This document shows positions 1 through 12,943 of a stretch of DNA of 64,000 bases, in pieces. Under the pieces are notes generated by a model. The model made no database searches. It was not told the origin of the DNA and saw nothing but the letters and a program-made list of their open reading frames with translations. A program made the translations under genes and the position numbers. Source of the stretch: Monosporascus cannonballus (lineage: Eukaryota; Ascomycota; Sordariomycetes; Xylariales); assembly GCA_004154925.1 (NCBI GenBank), contig QJNS01000725.1, positions 151,993 through 215,992 on the forward strand, written 5' to 3'. Every line of letters begins with the position of its first letter. The stretch's first letter is position 1.

Positions 1-1344
1 ACACATATGAAACCATATACATTTTAAATGAGTCGTGGGCCATGAGACGGTACCAAAGCCAACGCCAAAAAACCGCATCATGGCGAGAGATGACGATGAG
101 TCAGCCATTGGAAATCAGAAAAGCTTCTACGATGAACCGGGGGTTGGCTGAGGCAGATACACCGATAAGATAAGACCGCTTAGTCCACCAGTTTCCACTC
201 TATCAAGAAATGGATATCATAAAACGTTTCCTACCTCCTTGGCTTGCCGTCGAGGAGGGCTGAAGATGACTTTGTCAGCATGACAGGTCAGAGGAATAGA
301 GCTCTACCTCACGGTACAACCACCACATTAAATTGGAGAAGATATAGTTCCCCCTTATATCCGACTGGAGTATATTAGGAGCTCGCGTTGTATTTCTCGA
401 TAATTATATCGTGCGCTGCACCGAGCATAAGGGGGTTGAAGAGGCAAAGGTCTTCCAGTCTGCGGAATAGGAAGTCGTACTAACAATAAGGCAAATAGTC
501 TATTGTATGTGGAACCATCGGCAGCAGATAGAAATAGGGCCATTTCCCGACGTCGTCACCCAGCCGAGCTTCGACATAACCATCTCTCATCCATCGTGTA
601 GGAGGTGTTTGATGGTGGATCAGTCTGCTTAATAACACATGGTATAACACCCAATTTATCCTTGGCATGCAGAACCCGACCGCGCGGAAATGCCCGAGAA
701 CAGGGACTTAAGCAGATACGGTTAGGCGCTCCAGGTTGGAGCGGCGAGTAGATTTTCACGCACACCTGAGTAAATGGGTAACAGTTAGTGCCTAAGCCAT
801 TTAGAAACTCTGGAAACGAGGTTGTCAAGAGGGTATATGCAGGGAATTTGCAGGGAATTTGCAGCACCGAAAAGCTGCTCGGGGAAGGAGACCCCGGCAT
901 AGCAAGGAAGATGCTGTTGCCACGAAGTGGGAAGGAGGTATTTCCTCGATCGCCTATCGGGATTGTCCGAGGAAAGCTGGGATTCCATCGCGCGATGGGT
1001 GCATCGACACCTCACTTAAACCATAGTGTTCCGATATGCATGCAAGGATCCTCCCAGCGAGCTTGGGTAGTCCCCAAGCTCGGGTAGCCGATACCACGTA
1101 GGCGCCAACAGAGTTCCATGAGGGGCATAATCATGAAACAGCATATTCTATAGCTGCCTAGCGGCGTATCTACCAGACTACCGCGGTCTGTCTCACCAAC
1201 GGAAAGATCCCCCAGTCCGGCACTCAGCAGCGACGTTTCCCTTTTTGATTCAAAGCAAACCCAGTCAGCCTGATGCATTACCCTACACGCCAGAGGAGCT
1301 CCCCTCCCAACTTCCTGATCTATTTAGGCACCCAACCCCTATTC
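1..1344. other. Intergenic / 3' flank, no gene seen
   Basis: This stretch downstream of the eIF3c gene has only short open frames on both strands, none with a recognisable domain or convincing splice pattern. An 11-bp unit (gcagggaattt) is repeated in tandem around 839-860. It may contain the eIF3c 3' UTR next to 1345 and an unrecognised gene end or spacer to the left. I see no tRNA. Confidence 0.5.
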
Positions 1345-4069
1345 CTAACCGCGGACGGCAGCACCTAGCGCACCACCCGTGAACTGTGTGCCACCGGCCT
1401 GCCTCGGCACACCTCCCGTCCTGCCGCCACGGCCGCCGGTCCTCTGTCCGCCCCCGCGACCGCCGCGCGCGTTCTGGCCGCCGCGGCGGTCAAAGGCGTT
1501 GGCGGTGCCCTGGGTGCGCTGCTCGAGGGTGCGCTCGTTGGTCTCGATGAGCTGGGCGGCCTTGTCGGAGAGCGTGAGCGCGAGGCTCTGCAGCCGCGAG
1601 AGTTCGACGCCCTTGCGGAAGATGACGGTCTGCGTGACCTGGTCGAGAGCCGCCGCCAGCTCCTCGTGGCTGATCATCTTGCTCACGACCGCCGCGACCT
1701 TGCGGTCCTCGAGCTCGAACATGGATGATAAGGTAGATACCGCGAGCGTGTCGTAGTAGGGCGCGTAAGTGAAGAGGTAGGTGCGCAGGCCCTCCTCCTG
1801 GATCTGCTTCGATAGCATCGCCTTGATTCCTTCCGTATCCGGCATCAGGTCCCAGATCTTGATGCTGTGGATGAAGTGCGTCGACTTCTTCCACTCGCCG
1901 GCGGCGAGGGCGCGTGACGCCTGCATGACGTGATCACGCGTGTTCTCGGGGGGCCCGGTGAAGATCTGCCGTTCGTGGTACTCGAGCATGCGCCGATACG
2001 TCTTGCTGATGACCCGCTTCTTGATGTCAGGCGAGGAGCCGGTCTGGGCGAGGAGGGGAATCTCGAGGAGCATGCTGCACGTCAGGTAGACGCACTCTAG
2101 GAGCTCGAGGTTGATGTGCATGTGAAAAGGTAGTTGCCGTTGCTTCTCCAGCCGCTCCTGCTCAGGGGACACCTGGCTGTACCGCTGGATCATAACGCCC
2201 TGAGCCAACAACTCCTTCTGCCTTCCGCTGCCGCAGATCTCTTGGAGGGTGTTTTGTGCGTCGTAGACGAGCCCTTTCCGGAAGGCACAGAGGCCGACCT
2301 GGACGAGGGTTCTGTTGTAGAGGATCTGGGTCTGGACGTCGAAGCTGCCGATCGTCTCCTGCAGATGCGACATGAGCATCATGTCTCGGGCTCGGTAGTA
2401 CTCGTCATGAAGAGCCAAGAAGTAGATCTGGCAAAGCATGGCACGAGCACGAATGATACCCTCGCTGTTCTCGAAGAGGTACTTGCAGAGGATGTTGAGG
2501 AGACTGGTGGCGTCGGCGACTTCGCTACGTGGCGTTATGACGGACTCGGCGCCGGAAGGCACCGACTTCCAGGCGTTCTCCTCAAGGATCTTGACGACCT
2601 GGGCGGGCTTGAAGTAGACGTGCTCGAGTCTACGCATGACGATCCGATTTAGGCTGTCCTGCGGGATCTCCAGAGACTTGTCCTTTCCGAGGTGCTCATA
2701 GTAGAGGAGGCCGCGAAAGATGATGTTGTACAGCGAACCCTCGTCCGTCAGCCGCTCAATGTACTCGGAGGTGTGGGGGTCGATGGTTTGCAACGACCGG
2801 GTAAGCTCGTCGTCCAACCGCTCGACGTATGACACGATGCTGCCGGGGACCTTAATGTACTTCTCTCCCGGCTGCAGGGTGGGCGCCTTGTCGTCATCCT
2901 CCCATTCCTCGGCGTTCTCGATGACGATGTGATCGCGATTCGTCTCCAGCACCTCGAACAGAGTGGCCAGCTCCTTCTCGGCGGCCGTCCAGTGCTCTAG
3001 GGGCATGGAGGTTGCAGCACCAGTGCCGAGATCGAATCGTGCCGAGATGATGGTGAGGAGAACTCTGATCCGCTGGTAGGGGGTGACGGCTACTTCCAGC
3101 AACTTCTCCATGATGCGGATCTGCTCGAGACGGTCGGTGTTCTTCTTGCCGCGAGACTCCATGATGGCTCGCAGGTGCTTGAAGATGCTCTCGGGTGTGA
3201 ACTGGAGCGTCTTACCGCCCTTGCCGACAGTGGAAAAGCCTTCTTCATCGCCCTCGACCGGTCCCTCGAAGACTTCGGCCTTGGCCTTCTTGGGCTTCGG
3301 GGCAGGAGCCTCGTCGTCCTCATCGTCGGAGAAGAGAAAGTCGGTGGGATCCGCCCTGTACTGTTCGACCTGAGATTGGTAGTCCTTGGTGAGCTTCTTG
3401 ATCTTCTGCTTGACGGCGTTCAGACCCCGGGCGCTCGTGGCGTTCATCTTCTTGGGCGTGACCTTCTGCTTGGAGATGGCCTCGTTCATCGAGTCCTCTA
3501 GCTCGACGAGGGCCTTGATGTACATCTTGGGCACGCGTCCCCGCTCCGTCATCTTGGTGGCATGACGGTTGAGTTTGTCGAATTCTGGGTGTAGAGGAAA
3601 TCCAAAGTTAGCATACTTTTGATGCAACTAGATCAGATCCTGCCGTAGCGCGAGATGCGTATGAATGGCATGCGGTATATGAGGAGGAAACGGGAGGGCG
3701 AAACGTACCGGTAGATATAGCGCCCCAATCATTGATCTTTTGCCGCTTCTCTATGGTGTCGATTATGGCCTCAAGTTCTGCCATCTGCTTGTCCTTGGCG
3801 CTTTTTAACGTCTTGGGGGCGTCGTCATCGTCGCTAGATTCGTCGCCTGATGACTCGTCTCGCAAGAAACGTGCGGCACCGGATTTCTTAGCCCCCTCGT
3901 CGTCACTGGATTCATCCTCCGATTCATCATCGTCGTCGTCGTCATCCTGATCGTCGGACTCGCGCTGGTCTTGCTCCTCTTCTTCTTCCTCTTCTTCTGA
4001 GTAGAGGTTCTCCTCGTCAGAGCTGCTCTCGGAGGAGCTATCGTCGCCGGCGCGGAAGAATCGGGACAT
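1345..4069 (-). CDS. NIP1: Eukaryotic translation initiation factor 3 subunit C (eIF3c / Nip1)
   Basis: Core subunit of the cytoplasmic eIF3 complex, which binds the 40S ribosome and helps recruit the ternary complex and eIF5. Two exons, complement 3709-4069 and 1345-3584, joined over a 124-bp GTACGT..CAG intron; the joined protein is 866 aa, the usual fungal length. The splice creates the conserved stretch ISTEFDKLNR. The N-terminus (about residues 5-110) is a run of Asp, Glu and Ser typical of eIF3c. The middle is the eIF3c N-terminal helical domain, with the family stretch around [23 protein letters not shown] domain follows (about 620-790, including [17 protein letters not shown]). The tail is rich in RGG-like repeats, expected for RNA binding. 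The start is the ATG before [14 protein letters not shown], the family N-terminus. Intact single-copy housekeeping gene; no RIP mutations despite the nearby transposon block. Confidence 0.96.
3585..3708 (-). other. Intron of the eIF3c gene
   Basis: Donor GTACGT at 3708 and acceptor CAG ending at 3585 on the minus strand. Removing these 124 bp joins the acidic first exon to the second in frame and gives the conserved eIF3c residues across the junction. Reading through would end after about 30 non-conserved residues. Confidence 0.9.
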
Positions 4070-4999
4070 GTTGACTGACTGTTGACGGTGCCGTATACTG
4101 CTGCTGTTCGTTACTGGGGAATAAAATTACCGCAGGTGACCAGAGGGGCCGAGAATTATCGTGGACGGTCACCAGGGGCAGTTGGGTACCGTAGTTGCAG
4201 TTTGGCTGGTGATGACCCAAAATCTTGGAGGGGCAAAAAAGGATGGGAAAATTCCAGTGGTGATTTCGAAAATTCACCGATTGAATTTTGGTGCTCTGAG
4301 GGAGGGCAGGTGGGGTCGGATGCCTTCACTACATGCATACATGCAATCAGCGCTAGGTAGCTGTGTACTTAGGCAGGAAGGCATCCTTAGCGGGAACTGA
4401 GGCGATACCAACATGTATATATACCTAGATACGGCGGTCCCATGCTTCAAAGTAAACACATCGATGGATGACAGCATATTCAGAGATGGAAAGCGCATTG
4501 TGTGATTCTGTGAATTTCCCTCGCTCATAGTACAGAATTGAAGGCTTTAAGGGCGGGTTTATTACTGCGACACTCCAACAGGGGTTGAAGCCGGTCGATT
4601 CCGGAGATAGATGTCGTATCAAATGTTATGGTTGCCAAAGACATTAACTTAGGAGTACAGATATATGCGTAACCATTATTACCGCGCAGGTAACCTCCGC
4701 TCTCAGCTTGAGGTGACATCTCGTGCGATAGGGAATATCTACTTATATGTTAGGAGAAGGCCCTAAAAGGGAACAATTGCCCCGTCATTACTCTTAAGAG
4801 CGCAGACAATACCTCCCAGAAAGTCCTAATACCCTGTCAGTGTCTCCCGTTCGTGTCTTCATACTGCCCATTCCCAATGAAACCAGACGCCCAGATCACG
4901 CTGCGCCTTACCCAGCCGAACTCCAGGTTGGTGCTCCTCTAAGGTCAGAAGAAAAGCGACAAATCAAGCTAAGCATCACCTGAAATACCCGTGAGAGTA
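4070..4999. other. Intergenic, eIF3c promoter side
   Basis: This holds the promoter and 5' UTR of eIF3c on the right of 4069 and the 3' flank of the small gene ending at 5000. Only short, non-conserved open frames occur. No RNA gene or repeat was recognised. Confidence 0.5.
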
Positions 5000-5536
5000 T
5001 CAAGTGTCGAGATCGAACCAGTGGGGATCATCCTTTGCTCGCCAAGGCTTGATATCTCTCGGATTCGCCTCGCGGCTTTTCTTGGCTTGACTGAGAACCC
5101 TCTGGCTTTCGTCGCTGTTGTACAAGTCGCCGAAATCCTTGATCTCGCTGCGGGCGGCTTGTACTGATTTCAAGAGGCCCTGGAAGACCTCATCGGCTAT
5201 GCACCCCGTCAGTCAGTAAGAAACATAGTGTCTAGTCGTCCTTGGGGAAAAGTGCGTCGGCTTCTTACGGGTTTGTTTCGTGGTTATTGACTCTAGCATG
5301 CGTGGAATCGTACCTCTCAATTCCTGGCACTATAGATACCCCTATCGTGTCAGCAATTCCCGCTTTAGCATCTCCTAAGAAACGAGGACGCGATCCGGGG
5401 GTTGTACCTTTATGTGAAGCAGCTTCAGTTGCTTCAGTGCCTGCTGAAGCTGTTCTTCGTCCCACTCCTCCTCCGGCTTTGCCCGCATTGCTTGGGTGCC
5501 GGGACCGGACATCTTCTTCTGTTGGGTTGCAGACAT
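5000..5536 (-). CDS. Small conserved-looking fungal protein, 126 aa, function unknown
   Basis: Three exons on the minus strand, complement 5408-5536, 5269-5323 and 5000-5196, with GT..AG introns of 84 and 72 bp. The two junctions give HIK/ELRGTIPRMLES and KQT/PDEVFQGLLK, in frame with no stop, ending at TGA 5000-5002. The 126-residue product is highly charged and mostly predicted helical: an acidic-basic segment PEEEWDEEQLQQALKQLK, then LRGTIPRMLE, then a helix around KSVQAARSEIKDFGDLY, and a C-terminus PWRAKDDPHWFD. There is no signal peptide or membrane segment. I do not recognise the family with certainty; it has the look of a small helical subunit of a nuclear or mitochondrial complex, but that is only impression. 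No single open frame covers it, so simple ORF calling misses it. Support comes from three consistent exons and helical composition. Confidence 0.72.
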
Positions 5537-6529
5537 GTCTTCGGCGTTATTCTACAGGAAGTAGAAAGTTGAGAATGACGATGACAGTATGATTTGCCGG
5601 AGATGAACATATAGAAGTAGGTTATCAGTGTCTCCAACTACATAGTAGGCATTCCCGTGTACAAGGTACACAGAACTCAATACCGACACAGTGTAGGGAC
5701 ATACGACCTGATTAGTGAATATTTCTGCTTATACTGACTATACTAATATGGACCTAATGGATAATCGCCTATGCATGCTGATAAAATGTGACTAGAGTCG
5801 TATTGGCTGGGCACATTGTCGTAGGATTGCCTGATCACATGAACTATGAGTACATAGGTACATCCATTCAAGGATCCCCGAATCATACTTGTACTTACAT
5901 AGTAGGTAGTAGCAAGAGGCCGCTTGGCGCCCCCTGTCTCCACCGGGCAGCGGGGCCCCCTCAGTTTTCTCGGGCCGGAAAAAAGATTGCGCCCACCCAT
6001 TCAAGACCGTGTAAATTTCTCCCTCCAATTCTTCCTCACACTTCTTCACAGTCCGGCTTGCCCAAGAAAAACACGTCTTTGCCCGTACGCAACGCGTTCG
6101 ATCAACACAGTGGGAAGCCTCATTTAGACAACGCAGTCATACTAACACGCCTACGCCCAAAAATCACCCCGCCACGAATCGCAAACGCGCAGGCCCAGAT
6201 TTGGCGATCCGTCCTATATTCTCACAGTACAGCCACGACTCAACGCACTCACGTTTCCCCTCCGCCCCCTCCTTTTTCCCCTACGTCAAACGCCCTTTGC
6301 CCCTAACCGCCCTTCGACAACCGCCACCATTTCACTCCCAACGCTCCCCCCGCAGACCCCCCACCACCCCGCCATTGCCGGCCTTCCCAACGGCACCAGT
6401 CCGGCATTGAATAGCACGCCGCGACTGAGCGCTGCCGGTGGCGGTCCTGGTGGAGGAGCTGGTGGCGGAGGCGGTGGTGGACAACCCCATCAAGTTTTGG
6501 CCGCCGCTACGACGCCTTCCTCGTCCTCG
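5537..6529. other. Intergenic and 5' region of the FAR1-type gene
   Basis: Between two divergently transcribed genes. From about 6220 to 6400 the plus strand is strongly C/T rich, common in fungal promoters and 5' UTRs. From about 6356 the frame of the next gene is already open with glycine-rich codons but has no ATG. A pyrimidine tract followed by CAG at 6353-6355 could be a splice acceptor. Confidence 0.5.
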
Positions 6530-7198
6530 ATGGGCCCCGGTGCCAGCGGCGGCGGGCTCGGGGGTGATGTGATGGCGACGCCGACAGCGACCATAGCGAC
6601 CGGGGCTCTAGCGCCACCGCCCGAGGGCATCTACCGCACATTTGAGGACCTCCTAACGGCAGTCCAACGCGTGGCTAAGGACCAGGGCTATGGAGTCGTC
6701 AAATTGCGCGCCAGCAATTACCGTGACGGGAAGCCCACCCGCTACGATCTTGTCTGCGATCGTGGCGGCGTCAAGTACAACAGCACGGCCAAAAAGCGCA
6801 ATCCCAGCACCCGCAAGGTCGATTGTCCCTGGCGAGCTAAGGCCGTCTGTGAGGTCCAGCTCCAGAACCAATGGCGATTCGCTGTCCAGGACGCAAGACA
6901 CAACCACGAGGCGAGAGTACCTGCCGCCCCTCCGGGCCAGGAGAACACGCCTATCGCTCAGAGCATTCGCAGCTTAACCAACAAGATGGATCGCATGAGC
7001 CACGAACTGAGCCAGGGCTTCGGACGCATCGAGACACGTCTCGAGGGCATCGAGAAGCGGCTCGAGGCCATGGAGGCGCGTATCAACACCGTCGAGGCTC
7101 GCATGTCGGGCATAGAGGGTGCGGGGCGTATGGAGATCCCAATGGACAACCAGATGGACATCGGTGAAGGATCCATGCTAGGGCCGGCCGTCATGTAG
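6530..7198 (+). CDS. FAR1-type zinc DNA-binding domain protein with C-terminal coiled coil
   Basis: Probable nuclear DNA-binding protein. From the first in-frame ATG (6530) it is 222 aa. Residues about 35-127 form a FAR1-like domain (WRKY-GCM1 superfamily): the predicted zinc ligands are Cys76 and Cys99 (in KVDCPWRAKAV) and His124/His126 (in DARHNHE). A heptad-like segment follows at about 145-195 (MDRMSHELSQGFGRIETRLEGIEKRLEAMEARINTVEARM, described in part), typical of a dimerising coiled coil. In plants and fungi this domain comes from Mutator-like transposases; here no transposase domain follows, so it looks like a stand-alone or domesticated regulator. The open frame continues upstream through a glycine tract to 6407 and beyond without an ATG, so either translation starts at 6530 or an upstream exon exists. 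Intact, without RIP signature. Confidence 0.8.
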   Translation: MGPGASGGGLGGDVMATPTATIATGALAPPPEGIYRTFEDLLTAVQRVAKDQGYGVVKLRASNYRDGKPTRYDLVCDRGGVKYNSTAKKRNPSTRKVDCPWRAKAVCEVQLQNQWRFAVQDARHNHEARVPAAPPGQENTPIAQSIRSLTNKMDRMSHELSQGFGRIETRLEGIEKRLEAMEARINTVEARMSGIEGAGRMEIPMDNQMDIGEGSMLGPAVM

Positions 7199-7732
7199 CG
7201 CCCTGACGGCCCCAGCCGGTCTGACCAATTCGATGTCGGTGGATATCCGCCCGAGGTGCCTAACGCTGGCGGTAGGGACGTCGGGTAGCGGCGGTTCCAA
7301 AATCAGGAGCAGTAGGGCAGATGTCCTCCATGGCAGTCATTATCCACGCCCGCCAGCGACCGCCGTCGATTTTCCGGAAAATTCATATTGCGCAAATTTT
7401 GGCAGGTAGCGGCGGGCAAACAGGCAATAAAGGATGTGTGTTACGGCGTCTAGGAGGTATAAGTACAAGTGCGTTTGATCTTTCGTCCTGGCAGAGAGAA
7501 TACAAGGGAGGCAGGGGAATTGTTTCGGCCAGCAGATACCCATAGTCCTAGCTAGGAGCTTTAAAAGCATCAAAAATACCACACAACGGATGTATATGTG
7601 CTTATTCTAATCACCTCAGTCTTTTCGGGTTCTCATCACGAGAGAATGGGCTTGGTATGTTCAACATAACTGCTGGCCTTAGATATAGGTTCATGGGTCC
7701 TCCGGCCATCATTCAAGTGAGGCTTCGACAGG
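7199..7732. other. 3' flank of the FAR1-type gene up to the transposon block
   Basis: No gene recognised. Base composition is normal up to 7732, then the copia LTR begins. The five bases before the LTR are ACAGG. Confidence 0.5.
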
Positions 7733-7897
7733 TGTCAGATATAGGGGACATCAGTTGTGTTGTTCTATTCAGCTAAGTTATAGGTACTATCGCACGCGTA
7801 CAACTTTAAGTAGCTTAGCCACGGAACATATATGAGCCGATCAGTATGGGACTTTTCCGTATATGGGGAGCGCTCCGTACCCCCCAGCTAATTAACA
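7733..7897 (-). repeat. Copia 3' LTR (left copy)
   Basis: On the plus strand it runs from TGTCAGATATAGGGG to CAGCTAATTAACA, the reverse complement of a TG..CA LTR. It matches the LTR at 13054-13216 and, inverted, the solo LTR at 41985-42149. The central palindrome differs from the other copies (GGAGCGCTCC). Confidence 0.85.
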
Positions 7898-10800
7898 TAC
7901 CCCCTTAACGCCTAAAAACATTTACGGCATTAATCTTTATACTTTATCATTTTCTAAAGTTATAACTATTTATTTTATTTTTTAACGATTAAATCGTTTT
8001 AATTAATTAATTTCTTATTCAAAATAACTTTTAAGGCTTTTTTTTACTAATTTAAGGCTTTTATAATATTTATTAATTTTAATTATTTTTAAAAAAATAC
8101 TTAAAGATTTTCGTAAAAAGGTTTTAATTAATTTATTAACTAACATATTGCTTATAAATATATAATTTATTTTGATTAGGTCCTTTTTTGTTATTTTTTG
8201 TTATTAATAATTATATATATTTATATATCGTAATTTTGTTTTTAAAAAGATAACGTCGGCATTAATTGATCGTATAATTTGTTAATTATTATATTACATA
8301 TTTTATAATTTTTAATTTTTCGATTAATCGAAAACAAAATAAAAAAAATTTTATAGCTAATATAAAAAAAATAATAATTTGATTTCGATTATAAAAGTAA
8401 TTGCTGTATTTTGTTTATGCGCCTATTATTATATTATTTTACCGAATAACTTTATAATATAAATTTAATCACTTTTCTAATTAATCGTATTATATATAAA
8501 AAGGTATTATTTTAAATATTTATTAAATATTTACTTTATAATTACAATATTAATATTTTAATAGTGGATAAATATAATATAACTTAATTAATACTTTTAT
8601 AATATACGTTATCAAAGGTTAAGTTAAATGGGATAAATCAGAATATCGTAAAAAATATATTTAATTACGTATTAATTATAATATATAAAATAAAACTGAT
8701 TTTTACCTAGTATTTGCTAATTAAACTTAAATAAATTAAATCAAAATTCGGTAATAGTTCGAGGTTTATTACAAATATTTTTAAGGAATTATCTAGATTT
8801 TTTAAAAAAGTTAAATTAATCAATTTATTTATAAAATCGGATTAAAATACTCAATTTTTTGGGTTAAATTTATTTTTATTTATTTAGATCCCCAAAACCA
8901 ATTATGAATTTTTATTTTTTTATATAGATATACGATTTGCGGACTTATTAAATAAATTAATTAACGAAATCTTAATTCTTTATTATATACAGTAATAATA
9001 TTATTTGTAAAAAATAAAAGAATATCTTTTAACGAATAAAATAATAAGGTTCGTAAAAAAAAAGGTTGAATCTCAAATTCTCTAATATATTAATAAATTG
9101 TTTTGGCTAAAATAATGTAATTCTTTTAATCTATAAAATGTCTTTTTAATTAAAAAATACTTTTTTATATTATTAGTACTCTAAGAATATTTTTATATAT
9201 ATTTCATAAAATAACGTTGCATTAACGAAAACGTTTACAATATTATATTATTTAAACTTCAAGTTAAACCTAATTATAATAACGATTATAGTTTGAAATA
9301 ACTATTTAAAAAATCTAAATATATATTTATTACTATAAGCATTTTTTAATTATGAATTATGTTATATAATAAAAAAAAAGTTTTATATTTTTTATAACCA
9401 CTTATGTTTATTAAATTTATAATTGTATATTTATATATACGTTAAGTTTTACTTTTTTAATAAAAACTAACTAATAATTTCCTAAAATTAAAGTTTTTAT
9501 AAATTTATAATTAAATTTTTTCGACTGTACGAAATATGTTCTTATACGAATATATATTTAATACTTTATAGCTTTATCGCAACAAACGTAAATTACGTTT
9601 ATATATTCGGTTTTATTACTTATATATTTGTTTATACGTTGTTGTATTAAAGCTTTTTCGATTAAAGTAATATATATTTCGGGTAAATATTTTTCTTAAA
9701 TTTCTGTAATTTACCGGCCGAGTATCGTTTATATTTATCAAACGAATTAAATACCATATATTAAATATTGTTTCTTATATTTTATGTTTAGTTCGGATAA
9801 TATTAATTCGATATGGAATATACGAAAACCTACGTTTATAATTCGTAAGACAGTTTTATTTTTTACTGTTATTCTGAGTTAAATAATATTATAAAAACTC
9901 AAGGTTATTTTTTTCCGTCTGCCTAATAATGATAATAATTATTAATGTAAATACTCGCGGCAATAATTGTTTAAAGAACAGGAATAATTTAAATAGAACA
10001 ATTATATAAAAATAAATAGTTTTTTACGAACAAATTTATTTTTTTTCGATTTTGTACATTTTTTATGCTAGTATTTTTCTAAAGTTAATTTTTTGTTAAA
10101 CCGGTAATTAAATTATTTCGCTTAGATTTTCGTTTTCTTTTTATATATATAAAGGGCAATTATTAATTTAATTAAATATTTTTACATATTAAATTCATTT
10201 TTGTAATTTGTTTTTTATTACGTATAAAACGTTATCTTTTAAATTTTTAATATTACTTAAAAAGGTAGTTTTAATTGAATTATATATTTCTAATAATAAT
10301 AATTTTATTAATTAATAAATTCCAAGTGTCGTAAGAATTTAAAAATCGATAACTAACAAAATAATATATTTATATTTTCATATTTAGTTTTTAAAATCTT
10401 TGTTTTTTTATAATAGTAATTATTATAACGTAAGATATATATTTATATGTTTGTAAATAAATCTATTAAAGTTTTCGATTAAATATTATTACACCGTTTT
10501 TATATATTAAATAAGTATAATAAATATTATATGAGTTTTACTACAAATGCGTAATTAAGAAAACGGTTATATAAATATATTACCGTTTTAAAAATATGTA
10601 TAATTAAATACAAAAATAATATAACATTATTTCACATTATAATTATTTATTTCTTAATTATATTCTTTAAATATTTTATTCCACCGTTTTAAACATTAAA
10701 TATATAATATTAAAAGTTTAAGTTGAATATTTAAAAGCATAATTAAAATATATTTTTAAATTAATAATTTCTTTAGATTTTGTTATTACATTTAAATACT

Positions 10801-12599
10801 TATAAAAATATTTTATTTTAACTTTCTTAAAAATGTTTAAAATATGTAAAAATATTATAATTAATAAGTTTTGCTTTCGATTTTCAAGACAAATATCTTA
10901 GATAAAACTTAAACATCGATTAATTGCAAATATAACCTATTTATATTTTTTAAAGACTTTTTCGAAATCTATAAAATCGATAACTTCTTTTTATTTTAAT
11001 CGAAGAATGCTTTCCTTAGACGTACGGCGTATTTGTCTTTTAACTTTTATCTAGTTATATATTTGGTATTCGATTATTATAAGACCTTTTAAACGGACAT
11101 CTTTCGTATGAGATTATAAGTATACGATTATTTCGGGTCTTAAATATCTTAATTTTAAGTACCATATAATGCCGTTACCTATTCGTAATAATCTCGTTAT
11201 TCACGAATTAACGTTTCGTTTACAAATTACTAAAATTATATAAATAATTATTATATTAATATTTTCGATAACGCATTAATTAAATTTATTTTGTAAGTTA
11301 GTAAATAGTTAATTATATTTATTTCGGATAAAATTAGGAGTTTTTCGATTATGTTATTAATAGTTTTTTTTCTTAATTATCGGAAAAATATTAAGTTATA
11401 TATAAAGCTTTGCAGTATATTACGTCGTATAAACGTAATATTTTTATATTATTAAGGTTTCGAAATACTATATCGACTTTTTCGTAGTTTTTAATCGGAA
11501 TACAACTATTATTTACGTATATTGAGTTACTTTATACGGTTAATTTAAAATTCAAAAATTTGCAAATACAATTAAAAGTATATATTATTAGCCTTAAATC
11601 TAGAATAAATAAATTCCTTAAAGAATAAAATAAAACGTTTATGGCGCTACGTTAATTAATAATTAAAAAATACGTCCAAATTCGTTTTACTTTTTTAAAA
11701 AATTTATTTATTTATGTAAATATTTTTTCCATAATTTTCGATAACCGGTCGATTTTTTCTTTTAAAGATTGATCGGCGGTAATTCGACTTTAAATACATA
11801 TTTTTTCCTTATTATTAAAACGGAAACTCGCTAAGGCTTTAGGAAAAACATATATAATAATATTAAAATAATATATAATAAACGTTTAAATAAATTTTAT
11901 AACGAATATTTTACGTATCCTATTTTCGTTATTTTCGTTTATTAACGTTTCCGTCTATATAAAAACCTTTACAATTACTTTATTTCGCTTTATACTTCGG
12001 GGTTTTTCTTCGTAATTAAAAATTAATATATTTAATATTTTCTTAATTAAAATTATCGTAATTAATAATATCCGTAAGAGCTTGTTAAAACGTCGAAAAC
12101 GTTACCTTAATATTTCTTAATATAAATATAGGATAAACTATAATCTAAAAGTCTAGAAAATTAATTATTACTTCTTAAAAACTAATTATACTGTTATCGG
12201 TCTTAGCTTTTTCACTATTTAAAAGATAATAATTTATATCCTCATTATAAAGATTAACATTATATATAAGTTGTTAACTTATATAATCGTCGTTTCAATT
12301 TTAAAATATTATATTATTATCTTAATACCATAACTTTTTACCGTTTTATAATTTATTAGTTTAATTTTCTACAAGATTTCGAAATTTATTTTGACGTTTT
12401 ACGATATTTTTATTAAACATTAATTAAGAACTTATTATCATATACTTTGCCCAATTCGGCTAATATAGCGTATTATTTCAATAACCTTTTTTTGGAAAAA
12501 GAAATTATCTCCTTAATCGCTAAAAATCCTAACTCTAGGACCTATTTCGTTAAATCGTTAACTCTTTAACAGAAAATATCATATTTTCGATTTTTTAAA

Positions 12600-12943
12600 A
12601 ATATGTATCGTAAAAATCCTAATTATAAATTTATTTATTTTCGGTCGTTATTTTAAAAATATATATTAAATATCCCGTAAAATTGATTTCTATTTTCGGT
12701 AATTCTTTTAAACGGTAAAAACGATAATAAGGTGTGAAATTATGCCGTATAGCGAATTCGTCTTTTGGGATAGGAGGTTATATTGGGTTTTATTGGTTTG
12801 ACAGGTTACGGAAGTGATTAATTAGGGTTGATAAAATCCCAAATGTTAAGCGTATACGCTTTAAACTAGAATTCGCCCTTAAAGCGGTCCCAGTCCTTAG
12901 GTCCCTTATAGATAACTAAGGACGTTAACGGTACGGTCGCCAT
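12600..12943 (-). pseudogene. Copia gag remnant (N-terminal part)
   Basis: ATG on the minus strand at 12943. The first roughly 45 codons read as a copia-type gag N-terminus (MATVPLTSLVIYKGPKDW, then RFKGEF), with a TAG in place of the expected Gln or Trp before FKAYTLNIWDFINP. The stop fits a C-to-T or G-to-A RIP change. Further downstream the frame is lost in AT-rich sequence; the left limit given is approximate. Confidence 0.65.

Noticed and set aside
6407..6529. Start of the FAR1-type protein at 6407
   Set aside because: The codon at 6407 is TTG, not ATG; a nuclear fungal gene is very unlikely to start there.
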